The notes: generated by a model from the letters alone, not told the origin. 64,000 nt of DNA from Streptomyces xiaopingdaonensis (GCF_000262345.1 NZ_AJTQ01000062.1:1-64000), one strand, 5' to 3'. Counted from the first letter of the stretch, positions 37,600-46,195 are shown. Program-made: numbers and translations.

Positions 37600-38508
37600 G
37601 TGGCGGACCGCCCAGGTCCCGACGTCCGTACCATCCCGGTCCAGCGGATACGCCCCGGCGACCACGCCTTCGCGGCGTACCGCGACGAGGCGGCGAAGTG
37701 GGCGCTGCTCGGCGCGTTCGTCCACCACGGCCTCGCCCAGGGCGAGAAGGTGCTCGCCCTGCTCGACCCCGCCGTCACGGCGGACGAGCTCCTCGACCGG
37801 ATCGGCCCCGAGAGCGGCAACCTCCGACGGGCCTGGCGGAGCGGCCAGTTGGAGCTCACCTCGATGCGCGCGCTGCTCCACCCGCACCGCCGGTTCACCA
37901 CCGCACGGCAGTGGCAGCGGCTCGCCGAGGAGTCCCGACTCGCCGTGGACCAGGGCTACTCCGCCGCCCGCGCCTACATCGACATGGGCTGGGTCGCGGA
38001 CCTCGGCACCGAGGCGGCCGACGTCGTCGCATGCGAGCACGGCGCCCGGCACCTCTTCGCCGGGCGCGCCTACAGCGAGGTCTGCGCGTACGACGTCAAC
38101 ACCTTCGCGCCCGAAGTCCTCAGCGCCGCCCACGAGTTGCACCCGGTCCACCTCCTCGGCGACATCGGGACGCTCCTCGCCACGCACACCGCGACGGACA
38201 CGGGCGACCCTGCCGTCCGCCTCGTCGGCGAGGCCGACATCGCGACGGCGGAGGAGTTCGCCGCCGCCCTGCACACCGCCTTCGCCCGGCGCGAGCAGCA
38301 CCCCGCACCGCCCCTCCGCGTCGACCTCACCGGGCTGCACTTCCTCGGCGCCGGGTGCGCCGCGCTGCTGCTGCGGCTCGCCTCCACCGCCGGAGCCGTC
38401 GACGTGGTGTGCACGACGATCCAGGACCGTGTACTGCGCCGGCTCGGTGCCGCCGGAATCCCCTCGCTGACCCTGCGCACCGCGCACGGAGAGGAGCGCC
38501 GATGCTGA
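37600..38508 (+). CDS. MEDS-STAS signalling protein (anti-anti-sigma type)
   Basis: This is a 302-residue soluble protein. Residues 1-190 form a MEDS/DcmR-like sensory domain: GDHAFAAYRDEAAKWALLGAFVHHGLAQGEKVLALLDP, LRRAWRSGQLELTSM, VDQGYSAARAYIDMGWVADL, CEHGARHLFAGRAYSEVCAYDV. Residues about 205-300 form a STAS domain (VRLVGEADIATAEEFAAALHTAF, LRVDLTGLHFLGAGCAALLLRLA); the site normally holding the phosphorylatable Ser reads FLGAGCAA, so no canonical Ser is present. Start GTG 37600 has GAGGAGGCG upstream. It overlaps the downstream anti-sigma kinase-like gene by seven bases, forming a partner-switch pair. Confidence 0.88.
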   Translation: MADRPGPDVRTIPVQRIRPGDHAFAAYRDEAAKWALLGAFVHHGLAQGEKVLALLDPAVTADELLDRIGPESGNLRRAWRSGQLELTSMRALLHPHRRFTTARQWQRLAEESRLAVDQGYSAARAYIDMGWVADLGTEAADVVACEHGARHLFAGRAYSEVCAYDVNTFAPEVLSAAHELHPVHLLGDIGTLLATHTATDTGDPAVRLVGEADIATAEEFAAALHTAFARREQHPAPPLRVDLTGLHFLGAGCAALLLRLASTAGAVDVVCTTIQDRVLRRLGAAGIPSLTLRTAHGEERRC

Positions 38509-38978
38509 CACCCGAACTCCTCTGCCGCCTCCACTTCACCCTCCGCGACCTGCCACGCGTCCGTATCGAGGTCGACAGCTGCGCCGCGTGGGCCGGCCTC
38601 GACGAGCCGCGGCGCGGGGAGTTCGTCGTCGCCGTGGACGCCGTCGCGGCCAACGCCGTCGAGCACGCGGGCGGTGAAGGGCGGCTGCTGCTGCGGCAGT
38701 TGGGGGACGAGCTGGAGTGCCAGGTGACGGACTCGGGGCCCGGGTTCACGGAGGAGGTGATCCCCGAGGTGCTGCCGGGGCTCGACGGCGCGTCGACGGG
38801 GCGCGGCCTGTGGCTCGCCCGCCTCGTCACCGACGGCCTCACCGTCGCCCCGGCCGTGACCGCCACCGGCTGGCCGCGCGGCGGCGAGGAGCCGACGGGC
38901 TCCGTCGTCACCCTCGTGATGCGCCTTCCCGGAGGCGAGAAGGAGCGCGGATGGGACGACGGGCGCCCCGGCGAGTGA
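38502..38978 (+). CDS. ATP-binding anti-sigma-factor kinase-like protein (HATPase_c)
   Basis: This is a 158-residue GHKL ATPase of the RsbW/SpoIIAB type. N-box: VVAVDAVAANAVEHAGGEG (Asn and His conserved; the usual Glu of the E-xx-xN motif is replaced by Asp-Ala). G1 box: VTDSGPGF. G2 box: STGRGLWLARLVTDG. These proteins bind a sigma factor or phosphorylate a STAS partner. The ATG at 38502 overlaps the stop of the MEDS-STAS gene by seven bases. No sigma factor gene is adjacent, so the controlled sigma factor must lie elsewhere. Confidence 0.88.
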   Translation: MLTPELLCRLHFTLRDLPRVRIEVDSCAAWAGLDEPRRGEFVVAVDAVAANAVEHAGGEGRLLLRQLGDELECQVTDSGPGFTEEVIPEVLPGLDGASTGRGLWLARLVTDGLTVAPAVTATGWPRGGEEPTGSVVTLVMRLPGGEKERGWDDGRPGE

Positions 38979-39081
38979 GCCGGGGCGGCCGACCGCCGGG
39001 ATGTCACAGGTCAGCAGCGATATCCGGTCTCGTCTCCGCTGGACGGCCTGGGCCGTCGTGCGACGCGGTACGTTCGGGGGC

Positions 39082-39942
39082 GTGGCTGGTTTCAGGAGCG
39101 GACGGGGCCGGGATTCGGGCTCCGCACAAGGGCGTCAGTACCCCCAGCAGCAGTACCCGTACGGGCAGCAGCAACCCCCGTACGGGCAGCAGCCCGCGCC
39201 CGGCGCCTGGCCGCAGGCCGGCCAGGGGCAGTACCCGGGCCCGCCGCAGCCACCGGGCGGCCCCGGTCAGCCCGAGTACTTCGGCCCCCCGCAAGGCGGC
39301 GACCCGTACGCCAACAACCCCGGCCACACCCAGTCGTTCAGCGTCCAGGACCCGTACGGGCAGGGCGGCTACCACGACGGCCCTCCCGAGCCGCCGCCCG
39401 GTCCGCGGTTGTCCTGGAAGGAGCTGCTGAGCGGCGTCGTCCTGCGGCCCAACCGCACCTTCTGGCAGATGCGGGACTACCCGGTCTGGGGCCCCGCGCT
39501 CCTCGTCACCTTCCTCTACGGCCTCCTCGCGGTCTTCGGCTTCGACAAGGCCCGCGAGGACGCCATCAACACGACGATCTCCAGCGCCATCCCGTACGTC
39601 CTCACGACGGGCATCGCGATGGTCATCGCAGGGCTGCTCCTCGGCGTCGTCACGCACACCCTCGCCCGGCAGCTCGGCGGCGTCGGCTCGTGGGCGCCCA
39701 CCGTCGGCCTCTCGATGCTGATCATGTCGCTGACGGACGCGCCGCGGCTCGTCTTCGCGCTCTTCCTCGGCGGCGACGCCTCGCTTGTGCAGCTGCTCGG
39801 CTGGCTCACCTGGATCGCGTCGGGCTTCCTCTTCACCTCGATGGTGAGCCGCTCGCACGACCTGCCCTGGCTCAAGGCGCTCGGCGCCTCCGCCATCCAA
39901 CTCCTCGCGCTGCTCTTCCTGATCAAGCTCGGCACCTTCTGA
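39082..39942 (+). CDS. Yip1-domain membrane protein with Gln/Gly/Pro-rich N-terminus
   Basis: This is a 286-residue protein. The first 110 residues are low complexity (YGQQQPPYGQQ-like repeats, PGHTQSFSV), likely cytoplasmic and disordered. The rest is a Yip1-type bundle of about five membrane spans: WGPALLVTFLYGLLAVFGF, AIPYVLTTGIAMVIAGLLLGVV, WAPTVGLSMLIMSL, VQLLGWLTWIASGFLF, ASAIQLLALLFLIKL. The conserved block RPNRTFWQMRDYPVWGPA marks the domain start. I chose GTG 39082 (MAGFRSGRGRD) by family habit; an upstream ATG at 39001 is possible, and ribosome binding sites are weak for both. Function unknown. Confidence 0.83.
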   Translation: MAGFRSGRGRDSGSAQGRQYPQQQYPYGQQQPPYGQQPAPGAWPQAGQGQYPGPPQPPGGPGQPEYFGPPQGGDPYANNPGHTQSFSVQDPYGQGGYHDGPPEPPPGPRLSWKELLSGVVLRPNRTFWQMRDYPVWGPALLVTFLYGLLAVFGFDKAREDAINTTISSAIPYVLTTGIAMVIAGLLLGVVTHTLARQLGGVGSWAPTVGLSMLIMSLTDAPRLVFALFLGGDASLVQLLGWLTWIASGFLFTSMVSRSHDLPWLKALGASAIQLLALLFLIKLGTF

Positions 39943-39954
39943 CCCCGGCCCGCA

Positions 39955-39987
39955 ACCGGGGCCCCGCCACGGCGGCGGGGCCCCGGT
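39955..39987. terminator. Bidirectional terminator between converging genes
   Basis: A 14-bp perfect stem ACCGGGGCCCCGCC / GGCGGGGCCCCGGT with a 5-base loop lies between the converging Yip1 and SGNH hydrolase genes. Confidence 0.8.
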
Positions 39988-40001
39988 GCGTGGGGGGTGG
40001 T

Positions 40002-41537
40002 TCAGGCGAACCGCTGGCTCTCCGAGCCGTCGCAGGCGGCGAGGCGGGCCTGCTCCTCGGTGCCGGGCAGCGTCACGCAGAGGCCGGTGTCGTCGGCGGG
40101 ACGGAAGGTCCCGTCCTCCCGTACCAGGCGCTGCGCCGACGCGTCCGCCGCGCAGTCGCCGAGGACGAGGCCCGCGCCCTCGGCGACCTCGCCTTCGACC
40201 TGCACGCACCTGTCATGGGTGAGCTGCGTGTAGAGGGAGCGGGACTCCTCGTCGTACCACCAGCCCTGGTTGCGCTGGTCCTCGCCGCACGACCAGCCGC
40301 GGACCTGCGTCCCCACGGCGGACTCGGCGCCGTCGGCGTCGAGGCAGCTCCCGGTGGCCGCGTTGGTGAGCGGCGCGAAGACGTCGTCCCAGGCGAGGTC
40401 GTACAGGCGCGGGGTGCCCGAGCCGTCGGGGTCGGCGCAGGACGCCTCGCGGCTCTCCGTGCGGTACATCGCGGTGAGGCAGGCGGCGAAGGCGCCGTGG
40501 CCGCGCTCGTTGGGGTGGAAGGACTGCCGGACCGAGTTCTCGTCGGGCGGGAACGGGTTGCTCAGGTCGACATGGAGACCGCGGACCCAGGTGTTCTCCA
40601 TGCAGACCTCGTGCCCCTGCATCAGCCGCGAGAGGTCGAGGTACTCGGTGCCGGCCCGCTTCGCCGCCTCGCGCAGCCCCCGCTCGAACGGCGGGACGGC
40701 GCCGTCCCTGCCCCAGCCGGAGTCGCTCGTGTAACCGGTGCAACCACCGGGGAGCTTGCCGGGGAAGTCCGGGTTGTCCTTGACGTCCGGGCCGATCGGG
40801 CTCGGGTAGCCGAGCAGGACCAACTGGTAGTCGTCGTCGGCGTATCCGGCCTCCGACATCACCGTGCGCAGGTCCCCCAGCGTGCGCTCGACCTTCGGGA
40901 CGAGCGCGTCCACGCGGTCCTGCCAGCCGTCCTCGTACTTCGCCCGGCACGGGCCCTGGAGGGTGAACCAGCGCACGACGCAGTCGGTCAGCACGGGACC
41001 GAACTGGAGGTCGTCGTTGGCGCCGACGAAGACCTGGATCTGCTCCAGCCGCGTGTTGCGCGCCTTGACGGCGAGGCTGTCGGACTGCACCAGCTCGTCG
41101 TCGTACTGCTTGCTGCCGCCGATGCGCACGTTCTCGGTGTTGGCGCCCGAGCAGGCGACGTTGTACGTGACCTCCGCACCGATCCCCGTACGGTGCACGG
41201 CGGAGTCGGGGGAGCGGTGGCACCAGTTGTCGGGCCCGTCGGTGCCCGGCTCGTACGTGCCGACGCCCTCGCCCGATATCTCGGAGTCCCCGATGGAGAC
41301 GAGCGAGGTCTTGCGCTCGCCCATCGGCCGCTCCGCCGGGTCGCCGTAGAGCTCCTCCGCCTCGGCCGCCCTGATCTTCTCCAACTCCGGTGGCAGCGCG
41401 GCCGCTTGTGCGGCCCCGCGCTCGCCCGCCGCCCGCTGCGCCTCCGCTCCGGCACTCTGCGCCGTCGCGAGGCCCAGTCCGCTACACGCCATCACCAGGG
41501 CCGCCGCGGTCGCGACGGCCTTTCTCGCACGTGCCAT
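40002..41537 (-). CDS. Exported SGNH/GDSL hydrolase with ricin-type lectin domain
   Basis: This is a 511-residue secreted protein. Signal peptide: MARARKAVATAAALVMACSGLGLATAQSAGA. The SGNH hydrolase domain (about 75-370) has SIGDSEISGEGVG with the nucleophile Ser, VACSGANTENV with the oxyanion Gly, VFVGANDD with the Asn of block III, and SFHPNERGHGAFAACL with the His of block V. The last 130 residues form a ricin B-like (CBM13) beta-trefoil: LTNAATGSCLDADG, QRNQGWWYDEESRSLYTQ, RCVQVEG, with QxW-like repeats. It probably deacylates a polysaccharide or lipid outside the cell, the lectin part anchoring it to a glycan. Single-gene transcription unit. Confidence 0.92.
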   Translation of the reverse strand: MARARKAVATAAALVMACSGLGLATAQSAGAEAQRAAGERGAAQAAALPPELEKIRAAEAEELYGDPAERPMGERKTSLVSIGDSEISGEGVGTYEPGTDGPDNWCHRSPDSAVHRTGIGAEVTYNVACSGANTENVRIGGSKQYDDELVQSDSLAVKARNTRLEQIQVFVGANDDLQFGPVLTDCVVRWFTLQGPCRAKYEDGWQDRVDALVPKVERTLGDLRTVMSEAGYADDDYQLVLLGYPSPIGPDVKDNPDFPGKLPGGCTGYTSDSGWGRDGAVPPFERGLREAAKRAGTEYLDLSRLMQGHEVCMENTWVRGLHVDLSNPFPPDENSVRQSFHPNERGHGAFAACLTAMYRTESREASCADPDGSGTPRLYDLAWDDVFAPLTNAATGSCLDADGAESAVGTQVRGWSCGEDQRNQGWWYDEESRSLYTQLTHDRCVQVEGEVAEGAGLVLGDCAADASAQRLVREDGTFRPADDTGLCVTLPGTEEQARLAACDGSESQRFA

Positions 41538-41721
41538 GAGGTGGTCCCCCTCCGGCTGCGTCTTCGGTTACCCGCGGTTTCTACCGGCAGGTAGACGGCG
41601 AAGGGAAGACTTCACACCACGAACGACGATTTCCGTCAAACACGTTGAGCGGGGCGACATCACGCCCAAAAGAAACGAGCAGCCGCGGTTGCCACCCCCA
41701 CCCCCCGGGCAACCCGCGCCG

Positions 41722-42006
41722 CTACTCCTCCGACCGCCGCTCCCCGTGGTAGTGCTCCGGATACCCGTACTGCTCGTACGCCTCCTCGCGCTCCTCGTGC
41801 TCCCTCTCCAGCCGATCGGGCGGCGGAGCCACGGGGTCGGGCCGCGGCGTCTCACGCGGCAACGGCCCGAGGTGGTGCTCGGACTTGTGGTGCACAAGGT
41901 GCGGCGCGGCCTGCTTGCCCACGGTCTGCGCGTTCACCAGGTGAATCACTGTCGCCGCGACCAGGATCATCAACACGATCAGACCGACCTGGACGAGTGT
42001 CTCCAT
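41722..42006 (-). CDS. Small membrane-anchored protein with charged tail
   Basis: This is a 94-residue protein: one N-terminal span (VQVGLIVLMILVAATVIHLVNAQ), then HHKSEHHLGPLPRET and a strongly charged Arg/Glu/Tyr-rich tail ending REEAYEQYGYPEHYHGERRSEE. The tail probably stays in the cytoplasm. It lies about 115 bases downstream of the PRTase gene on the same strand. No family is recognised. Confidence 0.7.
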   Translation of the reverse strand: METLVQVGLIVLMILVAATVIHLVNAQTVGKQAAPHLVHHKSEHHLGPLPRETPRPDPVAPPPDRLEREHEEREEAYEQYGYPEHYHGERRSEE

Positions 42007-42122
42007 CGCTCACGCTCCGGGGATGTACTGACGCGGAAGCCTCACGTCCCCGGGTGTCCCGCACGCGCGAGAACCAACATCGAGCAGCCCCGGTCACGCT
42101 GCGTCGACGCGCACCGCGCCCC

Positions 42123-42620
42123 TCAGGCGTCGAGCACCTGCCCGTCGCGCGGGACGACCGGAGGCTCCACGCTCCAGGGGAAGTTGATCCACTTCTCGGT
42201 GCGCTTCCAGACGTACCGGCAGCCGACGAGTGACTGCGGCTTCTCGTAGATGACGGCGGTGCGGACCTCGGCCGCGTGGCCCTCGCAGAACTCGTAGACG
42301 AGCTTGAGCGTCCGGCCGGTGTCGGCGACGTCGTCCGCGACGAGGATGCGCTTCTCTGAGAAGTCGACGGCGTTCGGCAGTGGCGGGAGCATTATCGGAA
42401 CGTCGAGGGTTCTGCCGACCCCTTCGTAGAACTCCACGTTCATCACGTGGAGGTTCTTGACCCCGAGCGCGTATCCGAGGCCGCCGGCGACGAAGAGGCC
42501 CCCGCGTGCTATGGAGAGGATGATGTCGGGCTCGTAACCGTCGTCGGCGACACTCTGCGCCAACTCCCGGACGGCCTGCCCGAAGAGGGGGTACGTCAGG
42601 TTCTCTCGCTCGTCGCTCAC
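42123..42620 (-). CDS. Purine phosphoribosyltransferase-like protein
   Basis: This is a 165-residue type I PRTase. It has DIILSIARGGLFVAGGLGYALG and the 13-residue PRPP signature ILVADDVADTGRT, then EKPQSLVGCRYVWKRTEKWINFPWS, typical of xanthine/hypoxanthine-guanine PRTases in actinobacteria. The GTG start gives MSDERENLTYPLFGQAVREL. The gene lies 31 bases downstream of dcd on the same strand, so the two are probably co-transcribed, linking purine salvage and deoxypyrimidine synthesis. The exact base (hypoxanthine, guanine, xanthine) cannot be told from the sequence. Confidence 0.88.
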   Translation of the reverse strand: MSDERENLTYPLFGQAVRELAQSVADDGYEPDIILSIARGGLFVAGGLGYALGVKNLHVMNVEFYEGVGRTLDVPIMLPPLPNAVDFSEKRILVADDVADTGRTLKLVYEFCEGHAAEVRTAVIYEKPQSLVGCRYVWKRTEKWINFPWSVEPPVVPRDGQVLDA

Positions 42621-42651
42621 GGGCTTTCTCCGCTGCCTCTCGCTCTGGCCG

Positions 42652-43227
42652 TCAGACCTGCGTGCGGTGGAAACTCAGGTAGGAACGCGAGGGTGTCGGG
42701 CCCCGCTGCCCCTGGTAGCGGGAGCCGTACCGCGGCGAGCCGTACGGCTCCTCGGCCGGCGACGTCAGCCGGAACATGCACAGTTGCCCGATCTTCATGC
42801 CCGGCCAGAGCTTTATCGGCAGCGTCGCGACGTTCGACAGCTCCAACGTGACGTGCCCGGAGAATCCGGGGTCGATGAAGCCCGCGGTGGAGTGCGTCAG
42901 CAGACCCAGCCGGCCGAGGGAACTCTTGCCCTCCAGGCGCGAGGCGAGATCGTCGGGGAGCGTGACCACCTCGTACGTCGAGGCGAGGACGAACTCGCCC
43001 GGGTGGAGGATGAACGGTTCGCCCTCTTCGCTGGTGATCAGCCGCGTGAGATCGGGCTGTTCGACGGCCGGGTCGATGTGCGGGTAGCGGTGGTTCTCGA
43101 ACACCCGGAAGTAGCGGTCCAACCGGACGTCGACGCTGGACGGCTGGACCATCGTCGGCTCGTACGGCTCGATCCGCACCCGGCCGTCGTCGATCTCGGA
43201 CCGGATGTCCTTGTCTGAGAGAAGCAC
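42652..43227 (-). CDS. dcd: dCTP deaminase
   Basis: Dcd converts dCTP to dUTP on the way to dTTP. It has 191 residues. It starts [17 protein letters not shown] (GTG at 43227), followed by [55 protein letters not shown], and [22 protein letters not shown] with the catalytic Glu and the substrate-binding Ser/Arg set. C-terminal [13 protein letters not shown] closes the active site. A bifunctional deaminase/dUTPase, as in mycobacteria, is possible. Upstream of the PRTase gene by 31 bases. Confidence 0.96.
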   Translation of the reverse strand: MLLSDKDIRSEIDDGRVRIEPYEPTMVQPSSVDVRLDRYFRVFENHRYPHIDPAVEQPDLTRLITSEEGEPFILHPGEFVLASTYEVVTLPDDLASRLEGKSSLGRLGLLTHSTAGFIDPGFSGHVTLELSNVATLPIKLWPGMKIGQLCMFRLTSPAEEPYGSPRYGSRYQGQRGPTPSRSYLSFHRTQV

Positions 43228-43383
43228 GGACCGAGGGTACGCGTACGAAACGGGGCCGGCCCAATCGGACCGACCCCGTGACGGGGCGCACCGCCGACGG
43301 CACTGTCGGCTACCCCCGACTTCTGCTGCGGCGCCCGCCGTTCGCCAGCCGGTCGCCACGGCGGGCCCGGCCGCACCGCTCCC

Positions 43384-43548
43384 TCAGCGCTTGCGGTGCG
43401 CCACGGGGACGGCCTGGCGCAGTCGGCCGCAGCGCGGACATCTCAGCAGCCGACCGGGACCGATCCGGTTCGCGCCGAGGTTCTGCATCGGGAACGTCGA
43501 GGTCTTGAACACGTGCCCTTCGGCGCACTCCACAACGGTGGACTCCAT
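43384..43548 (-). CDS. Small zinc-ribbon-like protein
   Basis: This is a 54-residue protein, MESTVVECAEGHVF to RHRK-type basic end, with VECAEGHVF and LLRCPRCGRLRQ forming a likely Cys-x2-His/Cys-x2-Cys zinc site. ATG at 43548 has GGAGAGGG five bases upstream; an ATG 13 codons earlier is possible. Similar tiny proteins occur widely in Streptomyces. Function unknown. Confidence 0.68.
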   Translation of the reverse strand: MESTVVECAEGHVFKTSTFPMQNLGANRIGPGRLLRCPRCGRLRQAVPVAHRKR

Positions 43549-43810
43549 CGGCACCCTCTCCCCAAGTACGTGGACGACAAATGCCACATTAGGGGATGCT
43601 CCGGACCACCTTGGAGGCGGCGCTCCGCCTCCACCGTACGCCTCGGGACTCCCCCCGAAACAACGGCACGGACACCCCGCCCCGCACCCTCACACACCCC
43701 CGCCCCACCCTGGCAACCACCACCGACTCCGCACCTCCGGGCGGCCGTTCACCCTGCCCAGGGACACCGCCGAACACACCCGCCCACGCCTCCCCCGACA
43801 ACGAGAAGGC

Positions 43811-43850
43811 CCCTCGCTCTGTGCAGCGAGGGACCGGCATGGGGTAGAGT
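43811..43850 (+). promoter_or_regulatory. Hairpin and -10-like box upstream of tRNA-Gly
   Basis: CCCTCGCT and AGCGAGGG (43811-43832) form a perfect 8-bp stem; TAGAGT at 43845-43850 resembles a -10 box about 34 bases before the mature tRNA. No clear -35 box was found. Confidence 0.35.
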
Positions 43851-43883
43851 ATCGAAGGCCGAGCCGGACAACTCCGGCTTTGC

Positions 43884-43957
43884 GCGGGCGTAGTTTAATG
43901 GTAGAACATGAGCTTCCCAAGCTCAGAGCGCGGGTTCGATTCCCGTCGCCCGCTCCA
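43884..43957 (+). tRNA. tRNA-Gly (anticodon CCC)
   Basis: The 74-base gene includes the encoded CCA. The acceptor stem GCGGGCG pairs with CGCCCGC; the D-arm is AGTTTAATGGTAGAACA-like; the anticodon stem GAGCT/AGCTC encloses TTCCCAA with CCC at 43916-43918; and the T-arm GCGGG-TTCGATT-CCCGT is canonical. The discriminator base is U. A hairpin terminator follows. tRNA genes are frequent integration sites, and a low-GC gene begins 400 bases downstream, but I found no second copy of the tRNA 3' end to mark an attachment site pair. Confidence 0.97.
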
Positions 43958-43962
43958 TGACT

Positions 43963-43997
43963 AAGACCCAGGTCAGGGACCTGGGTCTTGCTTGTTG
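43963..43997 (+). terminator. Terminator after tRNA-Gly
   Basis: AAGACCCAGGTC and GACCTGGGTCTT form a 12-bp perfect stem with a 3-base loop, followed by GCTTGTTG. The T-rich stretch is weak but the stem is strong. Confidence 0.85.
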
Positions 43998-44362
43998 CCG
44001 GGGCGGGTTACGTGTCCCGTGCCCGATAGTGGCGAGGCCGCCTTGTTAGTGCTCGGCGCCGGCCCGGGCACACTCAGCGCGCAGCCCGGAACAGTAACCC
44101 CATTTGCGCAGCAGGGACTTCGGATCATTTTGCCCAGCGCGACTCGTCCCACCAGCAGACATGCGCCAGCACCGCCACGACCAGGCGTCGAGCCTGATGC
44201 CTCTGTACCGCCGGGCAAAGCACACCGGCCAGGCCAGTGGCACGACGCCCAGATCTCTTCGCGGTCCGCAGACTAGTCCCGCCATCGCCAAGTGGCCGGC
44301 CGGGGCACAGCGGAGGCGTCTGCGAGTCAGAGATCGGGAAGGCCCCAGCCTCTGAACTTGAG
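43998..44362. other. Gene-free stretch downstream of tRNA-Gly
   Basis: About 365 bases lie between the tRNA terminator and the end of the TIGR02391-like gene. A minus-strand frame reads RRLVVAVLAHVCWWDESRW, which looks protein-like but is short and lacks a start with a ribosome binding site; it may be a remnant of a mobile-element gene. No direct repeat of the tRNA 3' end was seen. Confidence 0.4.
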
Positions 44363-45205
44363 CTATTCCTTCCCGCGGGTGAGGCTCGCCCTGTCCAGCG
44401 CTCGGTGCAGTGCACTCGCCACGGACAGCCATTCAATAACTTCGTTGGAGTCGAAATTCGGATCAGACGGCCTGTGCGCGCGAGGGTTTCGAGCTGCCAT
44501 GTACAGTGCCATCCCCAAGTGCATGTACCCCTTTTGCTCGTCTTCGCCTGACTGCGTCTTCCCCTCATTCAGCGTGATCAGGGGTTGGCCGCCTAGCGTG
44601 TTCGTCACGAGGGATGTGCCGTCTTGATCCAATCCTGTTAGGCTTCGAAGGCGAGCCCCCACACTTTTACATGCTTCTTCAACTGCTTCATCGCCGTGCC
44701 CGCTTGCTAGCCGCACCAACGCTCCCGGCTTCACGGCGGGATGCAGGTGTTGCAACTGTGTCTCGAATACACCCCCTTCAGCCGAATTAATCCTAGCCGA
44801 TTCCGGATGGTTAATCGCTTGGAGGATGAATGACTGTAGGCCGCGGACGAGATCCTCACAGGCTCGCTTCACTGGCCCCGAAGCAAATACCCATGAAGTC
44901 GACCTTTCGTTCTTTGAAAAGGTGACCGACACGTACTGCTCTGAGCTGTCGTCATCGTTTTCAGTGCGCGAGATGTCCACTTCCGTTACGTCTCGCTGGT
45001 CTTCCCCGAGTTCAATCTTTGCATCGATCAGAGAATTGTAGCTACCGTACAGATCACGCTTCCCCTCAACGCGAATTGCGGTTTCCGCATATAGCCACTG
45101 ATCTGTAATTCTCTCAACTTCTCGTATCGTTTCCTCGATGAGCTTCCAGTTCTGGTGGTGGCCGTGCGGAATTAAAGCATTAGCGGTGAACTCTCGCCTA
45201 GCCAT
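44363..45205 (-). CDS. TIGR02391-family protein, low GC, defence-island type
   Basis: This is a 280-residue soluble protein. The N-terminal half (residues 1-150, beginning MARREFTANALIPHGHHQNWK) is of no known family to me. The C-terminal 130 residues match the TIGR02391 (Ymh) domain: LHPAVKPGALVRLASGHGDEAVEEACKSVGARLRSLTG, GEDEQKGYMHLGMALYMAARNPRAHR, then EVIEWLSVASALHRALDRA. Proteins with this domain are often found in restriction and abortive-infection neighbourhoods. ATG 45205 has GGGAG upstream. A sampled line has about 50% GC against more than 70% around it, and codon use is mixed, a sign of recent transfer. Direct function unproven. Confidence 0.85.
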   Translation of the reverse strand: MARREFTANALIPHGHHQNWKLIEETIREVERITDQWLYAETAIRVEGKRDLYGSYNSLIDAKIELGEDQRDVTEVDISRTENDDDSSEQYVSVTFSKNERSTSWVFASGPVKRACEDLVRGLQSFILQAINHPESARINSAEGGVFETQLQHLHPAVKPGALVRLASGHGDEAVEEACKSVGARLRSLTGLDQDGTSLVTNTLGGQPLITLNEGKTQSGEDEQKGYMHLGMALYMAARNPRAHRPSDPNFDSNEVIEWLSVASALHRALDRASLTRGKE

Positions 45206-45689
45206 TACTACTCCCTCGTGGATAGGGGTGTTTCCGACTTGAAGCATAGTCTGCATCGGGATGGCAGGCATGAGGAACAGCAGCAGAAAGGTGGAGGATG
45301 ATCACCGCCAGCGCATGCCGGATCGGTCCGAGGCAACTGATGGGAGATCACTCTTCATCCATGGCTTGGGCCGAAGGTAACCACCTGCAGCGGCCCCTGT
45401 GTAGTGCCACAGTCTCCAGGGCGTGCGATGGCCCTCGCACTCAGCGGCAGGTGCAGTGCAGTAGTGAAGTACAGCAACCCCACCAACTGCGGTAGCCGTC
45501 GACACCACAGTCGGGACCGCTTGGACCATCGCTGACCGGCCCATGCCCAGCCTGCAGACAGAAGGTGAACTGTCGGCCATTGCTGCACCACAGCGCACCA
45601 GAACGGCCGGTGACCAGCGGTCAACGGCGGACACCACGACGGCCCGGCGTCACCCCGCGAACCCCGCATCGGCCCAGCTCAGCCACCCA
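45206..45689. other. Gene-poor stretch of intermediate GC
   Basis: No supported gene. Minus-strand frame 45302-45637 (111 codons) has mixed composition and no family resemblance. GC rises gradually from the low-GC gene towards the MarR fragment, as expected at the edge of an acquired segment. Confidence 0.4.
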
Positions 45690-46017
45690 AGGCGCAGGTC
45701 GGGTGTCAACCCGTCCACCGCGATGCGGATGATGTCCCGGCTCACCCCGGTCGGTCCGACCGACCAGCAGGTCAACCCGGGCAACCGGCGCGAGCGGCTG
45801 GTGCGGCTCACCGATGCGGGGCACCGCATCGTGGAGGAGGTCACCGTCCGCCGCCGCGCGGAGATCTCCGCCGTGGTGGCGCGGATGTCCGCGGCACAGC
45901 GCGGCTCCCTCGTCGACGCGCCGACCGCCTTCTCCGAGGCGGGCGGCGAGATGCCCGCCCCGCACGGCGGCCGCGACCTGCATGGGCTGGGACGACCCGG
46001 TAGTGCCGAGCACCTGA
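45690..46017 (+). pseudogene. MarR-family regulator fragment
   Basis: The sequence reads SGVNPSTAMRMMSRLTPVG, then NPGNRRERLVRLTDAGHRIVEEVTVRRRAEISAVVARMSAAQRGSLVDAPTAFSEAGGE. This is the wing and C-terminal helices of a MarR regulator. The N-terminal dimerisation helix and recognition start are missing: upstream codons read unrelated Arg/Pro/Ser-rich sequence. Near 45990 the resemblance continues in another frame (MGWDDPVVPST), suggesting a frameshift. It has no proper start codon or ribosome binding site. It is best read as a decayed gene lying between the low-GC gene and the TetR operon. Confidence 0.7.
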
Positions 46018-46179
46018 GGCGCCCCTTCCCGTCCGTTCCACCGGCGGACAGGGTGATACCCCGCCCCCTGAGAGCCGGTACACCTCTCCGGAACCCGCCG
46101 AGCGCAGCGCACGCAAGAAGTAAGCCGGATACATGCCGCTCCCCGACCTCTGGGCACGGGAGTGCTGTCGCGCTACTGT

Positions 46180-46195
46180 TTGGGCAGTTGCCCAA
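46180..46195. promoter_or_regulatory. Palindromic operator for the TetR-monooxygenase operon
   Basis: TTGGGCAGTTGCCCAA is a perfect inverted repeat (TTGGGCA / TGCCCAA with GT between) located 51 bases before the TetR start. This is the usual position and size for a TetR autorepression site. Confidence 0.75.

Noticed and set aside
43884..43957. A clear integrative element with attL/attR at tRNA-Gly
   Set aside because: No second copy of the tRNA 3' end and no integrase gene were found downstream within the window.
45302..45637. A 111-codon minus-strand frame as a real gene
   Set aside because: Mixed composition, no ribosome binding site and no family resemblance.
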